The notes: generated from the sequence alone by a model not told the origin. Numbered from the stretch's first letter, positions 36,322 through 46,336 are shown. The stretch is 64,000 nucleotides of DNA from a virus (IMGVR_UViG_3300020469_002640:24500-88499), one strand, 5' to 3'. Numbers and translations are program-made.

Positions 36322-37131
36322 TTATACTGCCAACTCTTTAAGTTTTGCTCTAAGAATTGTCAACGTTCCTGAATTCTTTTTATCTTTTAAGAACACCACA
36401 GCGTCATCTAATGTGTCACCAAGTACCTCATCAATAAAGATAATTTGGTTTCCAATTTTACGAAGAACGCTAGCTGTTACCATTTCTTCAATTTCAGCTT
36501 TTACTTCTAAGTTCTTATCTTTTGCAACTTTTAAGAACTTTTTAGTTTTAGAATTTTTGATTTCATATAGAGCATTTTCTACTTGATCATCAGTCATTCT
36601 ATCTGGATTAGTATTAGATAAAAGTCTTAATACTCGTTTCATATTTTTAATATTAGCTGAAAGTTTAATAAACTCTTTGTCAGCATCTTTCTTAAATTGA
36701 ATTTCAGTATTTTTAACTTTATCTTCTCTAGTTAAATCTTGGATATAAAATCTTTTATTAAAATCTTTATCCATTTCATCTTTTGTCAAAGCTACGTGAG
36801 GATGTTTAAGTGCAAATTTGTATTTAAGATAATCTATAATACTAATTGGCGACCCATCTTCATTTACTCCAACTTCTAATTCAACTCCTGTAAATCCTAC
36901 AGCTATTGTCATTTCTGCCCAGAATGTTTTAGAATGTTTTGGCCAATCAACGTGTTCTGGGCTAACATCTAATAATTCTGTCATTAATTCTTTTTCTTCT
37001 TTAGGAGTTACTCCTTTTAAAGGTTGTCTATTTACATAAACACTACTGAGTTTCATTACAGCCTCAGCTCGCACTGCTTTTGGTAAATGATTATTAATTT
37101 CTTTACGTCTTAAGAATATTTTCTTACTCAT
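36322..37131 (-). CDS. Conserved helical protein downstream of the capsid gene
   Basis: A 269-residue, lysine- and glutamate-rich, mostly helical protein (MSKKIFLRRKEINNHLPKAV to LRAKLKELAV). It contains the notable segments DWPKHSKTFWAEMTIAVGFT and NMKRVLRLLSNTNPDRMTDD. It has no cysteine cluster, membrane segment or catalytic motif that I recognise. It lies after the capsid terminator and before the neck-like protein. It might be a head-completion or assembly factor; this is only a positional guess. Confidence 0.6.
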   Translation of the reverse strand: MSKKIFLRRKEINNHLPKAVRAEAVMKLSSVYVNRQPLKGVTPKEEKELMTELLDVSPEHVDWPKHSKTFWAEMTIAVGFTGVELEVGVNEDGSPISIIDYLKYKFALKHPHVALTKDEMDKDFNKRFYIQDLTREDKVKNTEIQFKKDADKEFIKLSANIKNMKRVLRLLSNTNPDRMTDDQVENALYEIKNSKTKKFLKVAKDKNLEVKAEIEEMVTASVLRKIGNQIIFIDEVLGDTLDDAVVFLKDKKNSGTLTILRAKLKELAV

Positions 37132-37197
37132 AATTTAGTACTTTTAAAGTTTTAATTAAGTGGATGTAAAGTATAACTCTCCTATAATTAATTTAGT

Positions 37198-37225
37198 TAA
37201 AGAAGTGGGGGATTGCTCCCCCACA
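37198..37225 (-). terminator. Terminator after the major capsid gene
   Basis: A perfect 8-bp GC-rich stem (GTGGGGGA at 37206-37213 with TCCCCCAC at 37218-37225, TTGC loop on the plus strand) lies 45 nt after the capsid stop. On the minus strand the stem is followed by TTCTTTAAC, a moderate T-tract. It should stop most capsid transcripts and let part of the polymerase read into the neck genes. Confidence 0.65.
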
Positions 37226-37269
37226 ACCTAACCAAAAACCAATATATGTGAACCGCAACGCATTGCCTG

Positions 37270-38730
37270 TTACGAAGCTGTACAAGTGATGTCAAGCGAA
37301 GTATCAAATCGCTTAAGCGCGATACCTGCTGTTTTCAACATATGTACAGATGCACCATCCACGTCAGATGCTCTAGCCGAAGTAGAGTCAAACCCACGAG
37401 GAACTACAGAACCTGCTACGCACCATCTCATCATCTCACGACCTTTCTTAGAGATCATTTGTAGGTTTGATTGACCATCGTAATTAGATTGATCAACAAA
37501 TACCATACGGTAAGACTCAAGTGAGTAACCTGTTACTGGGTGTTTTGCACGAGCTTGTGCAACAGCACCGTGATCAAATAATGGTAATTTTACCACATTG
37601 ATTACGTGACCATCTACATGCTCATACGAGTTAAAGTATCCAGTTAAACCTAAGTTACGACCAGATCCTGTGATGAAACGATTCTCTCCACCAACTTTCC
37701 AAGCGCCTGCAGCACCTGATACAAAGTGATTTTTAAGAGCTTCATCGAATTCACGAGCACCACCGGTACCAGTGTATAATGTAACTTGTTTAGCAGAAGC
37801 ATCAGTCATTCCGTAGAACAAGTCACCAATAATATTTTTTAATTTAGTCTCAGTCATTGTAGAGTAAGTATCTTTATTGATAACTTGCTGTAATAGACCA
37901 GGACCGATAATTACGGGCTGTCCGTTTTCATCTTTCATGTAAGTGTGTCCACTAGCATCATAAGATTTGTTACCATACCAGTAATACATTTCACACTCTT
38001 CTTTAAAGTCAAGCATGTGTAAATACTCTTCATAATCCATCCATAATTTAGTAGTAGATCCACCTTTAGTTGGTAACGAAAACTCTGCTACAAAATCTTT
38101 AGCATTACCAGACATGTGGTAAGACTTACGAACTGTAGTTAATTTGTTACGAACCATTCCTGGAGTTTCCCAGTTAGATGCATTTCCACGAGAGAAATCA
38201 ACTCCTACTGGCGCATACATAGATGCCCAAAGTGCACCTGCAGCAGCGTCTGCTGTTGGAAGAGTTGCTGATGCTGATGGGTTAACTAGTTGTACTGTGT
38301 ACACCCAGTTGCTTCCACCAGATGCCTGGTAAGGCTCTTGCATAATACGTGCTTGCACCCCAGATTGAGATACTAATACGTATGGAAATACGAAATGTTT
38401 GTCAGGGAAAGTCAACTCAAAAGTTGCTCCACCAATTCCTAAAGATGCTCCTGCATTTGCTATTGCTACTGGACGTGTTCTCAATCGTTGTGTCGCTACG
38501 CGATACTCATACTCCAAACGGTCAATAGACTTAACATTGCCAACACCTTCAGTTAAGAAGGATAGTGGAAATCTCTTGTCATCTTTACCTGATAAGTGAG
38601 TAATGATTGGAGATAGTTCAGCAGGCTTAGATAGCAAAGCATTCGCTAGACTGTTCATGTCAGTCATTTGCGAGTCATTATAAAACGTTTTTTGAACGCT
38701 TACATTTGCTCCTTGATTTAAATTAGCCAT
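37270..38730 (-). CDS. Major capsid protein, HK97-like fold
   Basis: A 486-residue protein placed directly after an acidic scaffold-like gene and followed by a strong terminator. Its sequence agrees with capsid proteins of crAss-like and related phages: an N-arm (LNQGANVSVQKTFYNDSQMT), then DKRFPLSFLTEGVGNVKSID, EYRVATQRLRTRPVA, FVFPYVLVSQSGVQARIMQE and a long P-domain-like tail. It has moderate G, A and Y content and few Cys, as is usual for capsid subunits. Base composition is slightly richer in GC than its neighbours, as expected of a highly expressed gene. A cleaved scaffold domain is not visible, so scaffolding is probably supplied by the gene upstream. Confidence 0.85.
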   Translation of the reverse strand: MANLNQGANVSVQKTFYNDSQMTDMNSLANALLSKPAELSPIITHLSGKDDKRFPLSFLTEGVGNVKSIDRLEYEYRVATQRLRTRPVAIANAGASLGIGGATFELTFPDKHFVFPYVLVSQSGVQARIMQEPYQASGGSNWVYTVQLVNPSASATLPTADAAAGALWASMYAPVGVDFSRGNASNWETPGMVRNKLTTVRKSYHMSGNAKDFVAEFSLPTKGGSTTKLWMDYEEYLHMLDFKEECEMYYWYGNKSYDASGHTYMKDENGQPVIIGPGLLQQVINKDTYSTMTETKLKNIIGDLFYGMTDASAKQVTLYTGTGGAREFDEALKNHFVSGAAGAWKVGGENRFITGSGRNLGLTGYFNSYEHVDGHVINVVKLPLFDHGAVAQARAKHPVTGYSLESYRMVFVDQSNYDGQSNLQMISKKGREMMRWCVAGSVVPRGFDSTSARASDVDGASVHMLKTAGIALKRFDTSLDITCTAS

Positions 38731-38783
38731 TTTTCTATCTTATTTTTAAAAGTTATATATGCAGTCGTGTTTCCACTAATTGC

Positions 38784-39857
38784 CTAAGTTAATAAATCGA
38801 GACTTAAATCGTCAAAATCAACATTTGTCTTTCTTCTTGATGCTTTGTTAGCACTCTTAAGAGGCTTACCTGATCTAGATATTTTATCTTTAAGTGTTTT
38901 AGCACTTTTAGTTTTAGCTTTTGAATCTATGATTTTATCTAAATCAAATCCTCGATACATGAGGTAATCCATTGCTAATTTAACATCTAGTTTTGCATCT
39001 TTGTGATCCAAATCTCGCTGTGTGTAACCTTCTTTGGTTACGGGTTTAGAGATATAATCAAAAAATTTCTTTTTATCTCTAGCTGGTAAAGTTACTCCTG
39101 CAAGTTCTGTAGAATCATCTATAGTCTTGCTTAAACCGTCCCAAAATTTTTGTTGCTCTGCTTCAGATTGTTGTCTTTGCTCTTGCTGCTTTGCAATCAA
39201 TTGTTCTCTTTGTTGAGCTTGTGCTTTTACTAAAGCATCTTTTGCTCTTCCAGATCTTTCAAACAACTTGCCACTATCTTCATAATCTTCAAGAGTTTCT
39301 TCTATAAAATCCTTATCATGACCTTTAGCATGAAAATATTCAGCTAAAATAGCTTTTTGTGTTCTAACATCTTCTTTAGAAATATTCAAAGTTGAATAAT
39401 CGTTTTTAGCTCCGTAAGTATCCATAAACTGTTTAGAATCTCCTCCCGCAAGAGTATATTCTAAATGCTTCTTAATTATAGGAAACTTATCAAATAACTC
39501 TTCAAGATTATCTTCAGCCATTTTAGTTGCTGCATCTTTAGTAAGAGCTACTAAACCGTCGCTAGTATCTTCATAGTCACCTTCAAGCTCGTATCCAAGT
39601 TTTGATAACACTTCAGAAATTACAGTATCATCTTCTGTTTCTTCTGGCTCTTGTTCTTGAACTTTTTCTTCCTGCTCTTCAACTTCCTCTTCTTGCTCTT
39701 CGACTACTTTTTGTTCAGGTTCTTCCTGAACTTCCTCTTCTACTTTGTTTTCTACTTCTTCGATCTCCTCTATTGGAGCATCAATTGTGACACCTTCTCC
39801 TGAAATCATATCATCAAAAGAAATGTCGTCTAATTGTATTTTATCTGGTTCTTCCAT
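38784..39857 (-). CDS. Probable scaffolding protein
   Basis: A 357-residue protein with an extremely acidic N-terminal third (residues 25-75, runs of E with Q and V), a helical middle (LFDKFPIIKKHLEYTLAGGD, KAQAQQREQLIAKQQEQRQQ) and a basic C-terminus (RSGKPLKSANKASRRKTN). Acidic helical proteins that end in a basic tail and lie immediately upstream of the capsid gene are typical capsid scaffolds; the basic end would bind capsid subunits. A Bacteroidota-type promoter candidate lies 17 nt upstream. No protease domain is seen in it. Confidence 0.75.
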   Translation of the reverse strand: MEEPDKIQLDDISFDDMISGEGVTIDAPIEEIEEVENKVEEEVQEEPEQKVVEEQEEEVEEQEEKVQEQEPEETEDDTVISEVLSKLGYELEGDYEDTSDGLVALTKDAATKMAEDNLEELFDKFPIIKKHLEYTLAGGDSKQFMDTYGAKNDYSTLNISKEDVRTQKAILAEYFHAKGHDKDFIEETLEDYEDSGKLFERSGRAKDALVKAQAQQREQLIAKQQEQRQQSEAEQQKFWDGLSKTIDDSTELAGVTLPARDKKKFFDYISKPVTKEGYTQRDLDHKDAKLDVKLAMDYLMYRGFDLDKIIDSKAKTKSAKTLKDKISRSGKPLKSANKASRRKTNVDFDDLSLDLLT

Positions 39858-39873
39858 TTTATTTTGGTTTTTA

Positions 39874-39909
39874 CAAATTTACTAATATAGTAGTTAGTTT
39901 TACACTCAA
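39874..39909 (-). promoter_or_regulatory. Candidate late promoter before the scaffold and capsid genes
   Basis: On the minus strand TAAATTTG (39881-39874) matches the Bacteroidota -7 box TAnnTTTG. A TTG lies 25 bp further upstream (39909-39907), longer than the usual 19-23 bp, so the -33 element is weak. Transcription would start about 10 nt before the scaffold ATG. The 86-nt gap around it is the largest between structural genes here except at the capsid terminator. Confidence 0.4.
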
Positions 39910-39943
39910 CTTATATTTTAGTAACGTCTTTATTATATAACAC

Positions 39944-41935
39944 TTATTTGTCTACATACCTATAATATTGTTTACCTATTGCTTTTGTATTTAAAGGATT
40001 TAAAGAATTTTCAAAAAGTTCTCTACCCGTAGGTTCATTTTTTTCATGAAAAGGTTTATCAACATAACCATCATTAAAATATCTATTATCACCTTTAGTT
40101 ATACCCATGTGAGTCCAATCTGGGTTATCATAAGTTCCTTTGTGAAATTGAACTATATCTCCAGGTTTTTGCTGCCCTAATTCTACTATTTTGTATCCGT
40201 GCGATGCATAATTTTGAGCAAAAGAATCATTATCTTGTTCTATATCTCCTTTCCACTTACCTGATTCTTTTAATATTTTTGCAGTAGATTGTACACAAGT
40301 ATTTCCATAACATATAGGTGTACCTTTTGGTATTTTTATACCTGTAGCATCTTGTAAAAACATTTGAGCTTTCATTGCTTTTACTTTAAAAGAAGCTGGA
40401 AGCATATCTATAATTCGGCCTGCAAAATTACTTGGCTCTTTGTCTCCAGGAAACCAAGTTTTACTTAGTCTTCCAAAATCTCTTTTTTCATCTGCAGCTT
40501 TTTGAGCATTTTGAATTACAATATTATCTTCTTTAAAATCGCCTTCTTGAAAATAAACTCTTCCTCGCATTTTAGGAGGAGTAAATCCTAAAACTTTTTT
40601 ACCTAAAGTAGTCATTACTTTATCTACAGCTGGTTCGCCAAATTTTTTATTTATAGCTTTAATATCTCTTAAAGGATTTAAATCCCAAGTATCACTATAA
40701 TCTATATACATACCTTTATCATCTTCCCCTAAAAAGGTATTATATCTCCCTAAAACTCGACTATAATCAAGGTAAGGGTGTTTTATCCACGTTGGTTTAC
40801 CCCCACTTTCATCATAATGCTTTTTCCATTCTTCTTTTGTTCCAAAACTAGGATCTTGAATAGCTTCTTTAAGCTGTTTTTCTGTTACAGGAGAAGTATA
40901 ATAAGTTGTAGGATCTCCTTTTATTTTATAATTTGATACAGGTATAGACCCATGTTTTTGAGATTCTCCCATTAACATATTTAAAAGATCTTGCCTTTCT
41001 ATTGCCCATTCCTCACCAGCCTCTGCTTTTTCTTGAATATCTGGATATTCGGGCCAACTCTCTCTCACTGAAGCTACTCTTGGGTCTTGATTTCCTAGCC
41101 CTGTTTGCAATATAGTATTAAAAGTTTCTTTTAAGTTACCATACCCTAAAGGATCTAAATTTTTTGACCAGTTTTCACGTACCTTAGTCAAAAGTGAGTT
41201 ACGATTATACTTATTACGATGAGGATCTCTATCTGTAACAGTTACTTCTGGCAGCATACCATAGTCTACAACCTCTTCTTCTTTAAAGTTACCTTCTTGT
41301 TTTTTAACATATTTTAGCGACCTTTCTCCAAAATATCCAGAAGAATCTTTTACTATCTTGTGAGTACTTGGGTGTGGCGTCCCCATAAGAGGTTTTGTAT
41401 TCTTTTGATTTTCAAACCAAGCTATTTCTTCTTTTGTACTTTTATGGTCAGAAGCTTTTAAAAATTCTAACGTCTTAGGATTTACAGATTGTAAATGATA
41501 TTTACCATCAGGCGCTATTGTAGGAGTTAATCCCGCTTCATACGCACCTCTTAAATTATAAGTTGTAGTATCTGTATCTCGCAGATTAGAAGGCAATGCT
41601 TCTCTCCATGCGTCAAATCCACCATCTTGATAATTTGCAGGAGTTTCAATTACAGTACCTACATCATCACCCATAGGAAGATTTTCTACACCAGGAGGTA
41701 CATTTTCATAACTCCTAACTAAATCACCTTGCGGACTTACTTTTTGTATATTAATAGGGTAGTCCATACCTACTGTATTGAAATTACCAGTAGATTCAGG
41801 AAACGCCATTGTTGTTCCTTCAGGCTGATTACGTAAACCTTCTTGTTGTTGTTCGGGAGTTTCTGCAACTTGAGTTTGTTGCATCAATTCAGTCATAGGC
41901 ACACCAGTTGCCACAGACTGCTTTAGTATGTCCAT
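39944..41935 (-). CDS. Virion protein with C-terminal cysteine-peptidase-like domain
   Basis: From the ATG at 41935 the protein has 663 residues; a TTG at 41950 would add five, but ATG leaves an 11-nt gap after the portal stop and is preferred. An early ANYQDGGFDAWREALPSN segment is followed by YNLRGAYEAGLTPT, a motif I associate with a peptidase-linked module of phage virion proteins. The C-terminal domain has PICYGNTCVQSTAKILKE (candidate catalytic Cys, about residue 540), then KPGDIVQFHKG and DWTHMGIT (candidate His, about 610). This agrees with an NlpC/P60- or CHAP-like hydrolase, but the pair of cysteines close together leaves the nucleophile unsure. It lies between portal and scaffold. 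Confidence 0.65.
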   Translation of the reverse strand: MDILKQSVATGVPMTELMQQTQVAETPEQQQEGLRNQPEGTTMAFPESTGNFNTVGMDYPINIQKVSPQGDLVRSYENVPPGVENLPMGDDVGTVIETPANYQDGGFDAWREALPSNLRDTDTTTYNLRGAYEAGLTPTIAPDGKYHLQSVNPKTLEFLKASDHKSTKEEIAWFENQKNTKPLMGTPHPSTHKIVKDSSGYFGERSLKYVKKQEGNFKEEEVVDYGMLPEVTVTDRDPHRNKYNRNSLLTKVRENWSKNLDPLGYGNLKETFNTILQTGLGNQDPRVASVRESWPEYPDIQEKAEAGEEWAIERQDLLNMLMGESQKHGSIPVSNYKIKGDPTTYYTSPVTEKQLKEAIQDPSFGTKEEWKKHYDESGGKPTWIKHPYLDYSRVLGRYNTFLGEDDKGMYIDYSDTWDLNPLRDIKAINKKFGEPAVDKVMTTLGKKVLGFTPPKMRGRVYFQEGDFKEDNIVIQNAQKAADEKRDFGRLSKTWFPGDKEPSNFAGRIIDMLPASFKVKAMKAQMFLQDATGIKIPKGTPICYGNTCVQSTAKILKESGKWKGDIEQDNDSFAQNYASHGYKIVELGQQKPGDIVQFHKGTYDNPDWTHMGITKGDNRYFNDGYVDKPFHEKNEPTGRELFENSLNPLNTKAIGKQYYRYVDK

Positions 41936-41946
41936 TGGATTTGAAC

Positions 41947-44295
41947 TCAATTTTCGCTAGATGATTTATTTTCTTTAGCTTGCTTTTCTTGCGAAGCTAA
42001 TGATTCTCTATTTTGTTTTTCTTTTGATTGTCTATCTGCAGCAGACTGTCTTTCTTTAGATCTCAAGTCTTCTCTCTTTGCACCTTCTTCATTTCGTTTT
42101 GCTCTAGAAGACTCACTAAGCTGCGACGCTTGTATATCTGTTTGCCGCTCTTTTACCTGCTGATCACCTTGTTGCTTATCAATTTGAGCATCTACTTTCA
42201 TCATATCAACTCTAGCTCGTATCATTGCAACTTCAATATCAGTTTCACGATCTTTTTCTTTATTCATATTCTCATTCTCCATCGCAGCCTGTTGCTGTTG
42301 AAGTTGAGCTTGTTGTATTTGTTGCTCAGCTTGTTGTTGCTGCTGCTCTAAAGCTTGCATTTGTTTTTCAGCTGATGATATTTTAGTTTTAATTTCTGTA
42401 AAACTTTCTGCATCAAACATTTCTGCTATAGTAGATGCTGGTACTCCGTTTTGCACCATAGATTGTGATAGCTGCTTAATAGCATCTAATTTATCTTGAT
42501 CTTTACCAGAATCAGAAACAAATATACCATATTCAGACTCCATATGCTCCATAGAGTCTAGACTTAAAAATTCTTGTACACCATCAGCCATAACATACAT
42601 AGATTTTTTACCATTAATCCATGCTTCTTTAGAATAATCTATCAATGCTTGTAAATCTCTTTGTTCTAACCTCCCAAACTTACGAAACAGATCTTCTGTA
42701 ATATGAGATGATTGTACAATAGCTTGTTGCGATGTAGCTTTACCTTCATAGCTTCCTACTTGACCTTGTCGTTGTCTATTTACACCTGAGAGTTTTTCCC
42801 ACTCTTCCATAATAGAATTAAGTAAGACAATATACTGCTCAATAGTTTTTATAGACATATCTAGCACAGACTGGTGTTGCGGAGATAGTGTTACGCCTTC
42901 TTTGTTGTAATCTACCCAGGCAATTCCAGTTCCTTCTACATAGTACATAAATTTATCCATGTCCCACTTCTTAGGAATCATGTTTATGTCAAATTGTGCT
43001 ATTATGTCTTTACTTCTAGCAATTGCTAGTTCTAATCTATATTTATAAATATTATAATTCAGTTGGTAAGGAATGCCAAGTGATACTAACGAAACATTTC
43101 TTGCATTTCTGTCAGAATATTTTCTACCATTTATAGGAAGCTTACATAAAGAAGGATTATCTAAAGATACACGTTGATTAGAAATAGCTTGCATTTTTAC
43201 ATAAATATCACCATCAATTCTTGTACCTTGCCAAACTTCATTTACCCACATCCAGTTCATAGAAGCTCCTTGCTCTTTAAGTTCTTTTGGCATTCTAAAT
43301 GATTCGTCTACTTCTATTTCTTCCATAGATCCTGTAGTAGGATCCATAAATTCTAAAAAGCCTATACGTTTTCTAGATTTCCAATAAACTGTAACAACTT
43401 CTATAAGTCTGCTTCTATGTACATTCTGATCTGCATTTGTACTTTCAGGTCTAAATGCTAAAAAAGAATGCATATCATGATTTTCAGGATTTTCTAATTT
43501 TAAAACCTGCTCATCATTAAGCTCCTCATAATAATGATCTATTATCGTAGATGCATGCACAAACTTACGTACAAGAGCCCAATCACCGTCTTCAACAAAT
43601 TCTATATCAGGATCTTTGTCATAATCTACATCAATAGGATTTAAAATATCATAAAAAGGCTCGTTACCTCTTACACCTCTTTGTGTATATACTTCTCCAG
43701 TTACTAAAAAGTCAAACCAAGCTTTATTTAGTTTTTCATAAATCTCTTCACTATACATAATATAGTTTAAAGCTTTTTGACCGTGAATAGCTCTAGAATC
43801 TACATAAGATCTTTCAAATTGCTCTAATATATGTTGAGGCAGCTCTACTTCTTCGCTTGGAACTCCCGTTTCCATACCTTGTTCGTTTAATCTGTTAATA
43901 AACATTTGTTCCATTAACTGATATAACGTTTGTTGTTTTGCTAACTCTTTGTTAGTAACAGTATCTGCATTTTTAACAGTAACAGTGTAATTAAGAGGGC
44001 GTTTAGATTTTTCACCTAAAAGAAGATCAATAATAGGTTTAATAATAGGATAATTACGCATTTTAGAAGGAAAGTTCTTACGCGCTTTGCCATAAGGTTT
44101 TAATACATACCGGTAATCTGACTCTTCAATTACACCATTATAATAATCATAAAGAGATCGTAAATAATCTTTACGTTCGCTTGTACCATGAGAAGAAATA
44201 TTTATAAACGCTTCTACACATTCTTCTTTCCATGTTTTAGTTTTTTTACTTAGCGGTAATCGCTGTTGTGGTATGTTATCCTCTCCTTTATACAT
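41947..44295 (-). CDS. Portal protein
   Basis: This 782-residue protein starts at the ATG at 44295 (MYKGEDNIPQQRLPLSKKTK); a TTG three codons earlier is the alternative. The segment FPSKMRNYPIIKPIIDLLLGEKSKRP and the later helical wing and stem (ALNYIMYSEEIYEKLNKAWFD) agree with portals of crAss-like phages. The C-terminal 130 residues are a glutamine-rich coiled coil (QALEQQQQQAEQQIQQAQLQ) followed by a charged RSKERQSAADRQSKEKQ tail, which would form the barrel inside the capsid. It follows the large terminase gene by about 76 nt. Twelve copies would form the DNA channel. Confidence 0.85.
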   Translation of the reverse strand: MYKGEDNIPQQRLPLSKKTKTWKEECVEAFINISSHGTSERKDYLRSLYDYYNGVIEESDYRYVLKPYGKARKNFPSKMRNYPIIKPIIDLLLGEKSKRPLNYTVTVKNADTVTNKELAKQQTLYQLMEQMFINRLNEQGMETGVPSEEVELPQHILEQFERSYVDSRAIHGQKALNYIMYSEEIYEKLNKAWFDFLVTGEVYTQRGVRGNEPFYDILNPIDVDYDKDPDIEFVEDGDWALVRKFVHASTIIDHYYEELNDEQVLKLENPENHDMHSFLAFRPESTNADQNVHRSRLIEVVTVYWKSRKRIGFLEFMDPTTGSMEEIEVDESFRMPKELKEQGASMNWMWVNEVWQGTRIDGDIYVKMQAISNQRVSLDNPSLCKLPINGRKYSDRNARNVSLVSLGIPYQLNYNIYKYRLELAIARSKDIIAQFDINMIPKKWDMDKFMYYVEGTGIAWVDYNKEGVTLSPQHQSVLDMSIKTIEQYIVLLNSIMEEWEKLSGVNRQRQGQVGSYEGKATSQQAIVQSSHITEDLFRKFGRLEQRDLQALIDYSKEAWINGKKSMYVMADGVQEFLSLDSMEHMESEYGIFVSDSGKDQDKLDAIKQLSQSMVQNGVPASTIAEMFDAESFTEIKTKISSAEKQMQALEQQQQQAEQQIQQAQLQQQQAAMENENMNKEKDRETDIEVAMIRARVDMMKVDAQIDKQQGDQQVKERQTDIQASQLSESSRAKRNEEGAKREDLRSKERQSAADRQSKEKQNRESLASQEKQAKENKSSSEN

Positions 44296-44371
44296 AATTT
44301 TCAAAAATACGAATTAATAATTTATAGTACACTACTTCTATAAATTTTTAAGCGTCCCTTATAATATAACA

Positions 44372-46336
44372 CTAATAATAATTTTGATCAAACCATTTAG
44401 ATGATGCTGCGTCTTCTAAAGTTTCTTTAACTTCAGCGTTATACAACTCTCTAGTATGGTACATACCTACCATTAATGACATTACGCGGTCAAAGTTGCC
44501 CATATGATTAAACTTTATAAGCTCTTGCAATAAAGCTAAGTCATATATTTTGTGCATGTTTAAAATCTGTGATCCATCTTCATTTGTACTCCTTACAGTG
44601 TTAAGCCAATCACGTATATATAACTCACCTTGACGTTTTCTAGCTTCTGTAGTGTGCATACCATATTGACGCTTTACAGTCTTACTTCTTAGATCTTTTT
44701 TATCAAGCATTTCAAATTCTTCTTGCAGCTTATGAAGTTTTCTATGTCTTCTAGCATATGCAATAACTTCTCCTCGATCATTTTCAAAACCTATCTTTGC
44801 ATTATAATAATCTGCAAGCATAAACATGTTTCTATTGTATTCATCTTGACTATGTGGCCTTCCTACATAAGATGCTACAATCATGTCGTCTGGTCTTGAT
44901 ATATTATTAACTCTTTTAAGAACATAGCAAGATCCTAAAGACGAAGAGTCTGCAGATTGATTTTGCCCATACGGGTCATGACATATAATGTACAAATTAA
45001 CAGGTACTTGTTGTTTTTCGTTTTTATATGGAGATTCATATATTACAATTGCTCCATCTAAGTCATCTTCTTTTCTATGCGGGTATCTCATTATAGGTTT
45101 TGCATCTCCATCAAGTCTAAACTCAATTTTGTTATCTTTTCCAAAATACAACTTACCTGAAGTTCCTACTCTATCAAGTTTATTAACTTTTACATTATTA
45201 TAATGTTCTTGAAGCGAAGCTATGTCAAATAAGTTAGCAGAAATTTGCAATGTAGCTTCTCTTGGGTTCATAGGATGCTCTGCAATATACTGATCAAGTG
45301 CTTTAGGGTCATTTGTCCCTTTTTTCTTTATTCTGTTTTCTTCTTCAAAAGCTACAGCTTTGTCCATGTTAGAATTACCATCTTTATCTATAAATCCTTC
45401 TAGATTTTCATAAATAGGTACAAAATGCCCACAATATGTTCCTCGTGCTCCTGCATCCCAAACATTTTCAAATGCTAAACAATCATACGAGTCAGGATTA
45501 TAAAATAACTCTTCCATTCCTTCAAAATCAGCACCTTCTGTACCGCCTGTACCAAATGCTATCATTGTTCCTAAAGTATTTGCACCTTGACGCATTGTAG
45601 GCATAGCAACTTCCCATGCTTTTAGTAATCCTGGAAATGCACCTGCTTCCTCAAAGAAAATTAGCTCACCTGCTTTACCACGCACTTTATCTGGGTTATC
45701 TTTTAGAGACACACCCATAATCATAGACTTCATACCTAATTCAACATCAGCACCATTTACATTTTTCTTATATCCTGACATTTTATTCATTTCTCTGTCT
45801 TTTAGACGAGGCTGAGTCCATGCAGTATTATTATCTACAAATGATAGTATTTCCCAAGCCTTAGATAAAAGCCCATCACCAATTAAATATTCTTTTTGTC
45901 CTGCAAATACATAATTTTTACTATTACGAATTAAAAAGTAATTACGCGCTAACATTGCAGCAGCTTTATAAGAATATCCTTTACGACGAGCTTTTAAAAC
46001 TGTCATATGTCTATTAGACTTTCTACATGTATCTACTGCTGTAAAATATTTAAAGTCTCCGTCGTAAAATGCAGGAAAAGTACGCTCACGCTTAGCTAAG
46101 ACAGTGCCATCTGGTAAAATCTCTTCAACAGACCTGTCAATAGGGCAAAAGTTTAAATAAAAATAATGATTTCCTGTAATTGTAACATCATCTACAGTAT
46201 ATCCATACACACACTTGTGTCTTTGCTCATCCCAGTATTCATAATAATCTTTAGTTCCTGGCAAAGCTCTTGTGTACACGCCAGAGTCCATATACTCTAA
46301 AGCGGCTTTTCTAAACTCGTCAGTTTTTGTAAACAT
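44372..46336 (-). CDS. terL: Terminase large subunit
   Basis: A 654-residue packaging motor. The ATPase part has a variant Walker A (KARRKGYSYKA, about residue 117), then Walker B ELIFFEEAG (about residue 227) with the catalytic Glu, and a coupling motif (MIAFGTGGTEG). The RNase H-like nuclease part shows CHDPYGQ (455), FENDRGE (517) and a C-terminal acidic YDLALLQE. The length and these motifs agree with terminases of crAss-like phages, including the Walker A lacking a GK(S/T) at the classic position. It overlaps the small gene upstream by 17 nt and is followed by the portal gene, the normal packaging order. Confidence 0.9.
   Translation of the reverse strand: MFTKTDEFRKAALEYMDSGVYTRALPGTKDYYEYWDEQRHKCVYGYTVDDVTITGNHYFYLNFCPIDRSVEEILPDGTVLAKRERTFPAFYDGDFKYFTAVDTCRKSNRHMTVLKARRKGYSYKAAAMLARNYFLIRNSKNYVFAGQKEYLIGDGLLSKAWEILSFVDNNTAWTQPRLKDREMNKMSGYKKNVNGADVELGMKSMIMGVSLKDNPDKVRGKAGELIFFEEAGAFPGLLKAWEVAMPTMRQGANTLGTMIAFGTGGTEGADFEGMEELFYNPDSYDCLAFENVWDAGARGTYCGHFVPIYENLEGFIDKDGNSNMDKAVAFEEENRIKKKGTNDPKALDQYIAEHPMNPREATLQISANLFDIASLQEHYNNVKVNKLDRVGTSGKLYFGKDNKIEFRLDGDAKPIMRYPHRKEDDLDGAIVIYESPYKNEKQQVPVNLYIICHDPYGQNQSADSSSLGSCYVLKRVNNISRPDDMIVASYVGRPHSQDEYNRNMFMLADYYNAKIGFENDRGEVIAYARRHRKLHKLQEEFEMLDKKDLRSKTVKRQYGMHTTEARKRQGELYIRDWLNTVRSTNEDGSQILNMHKIYDLALLQELIKFNHMGNFDRVMSLMVGMYHTRELYNAEVKETLEDAASSKWFDQNYY

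Noticed and set aside
44302-44309. TATTTTTG on the minus strand before the portal gene, a possible -7 box
   Set aside because: Transcription would start almost at the start codon and no TTG lies at the right distance.
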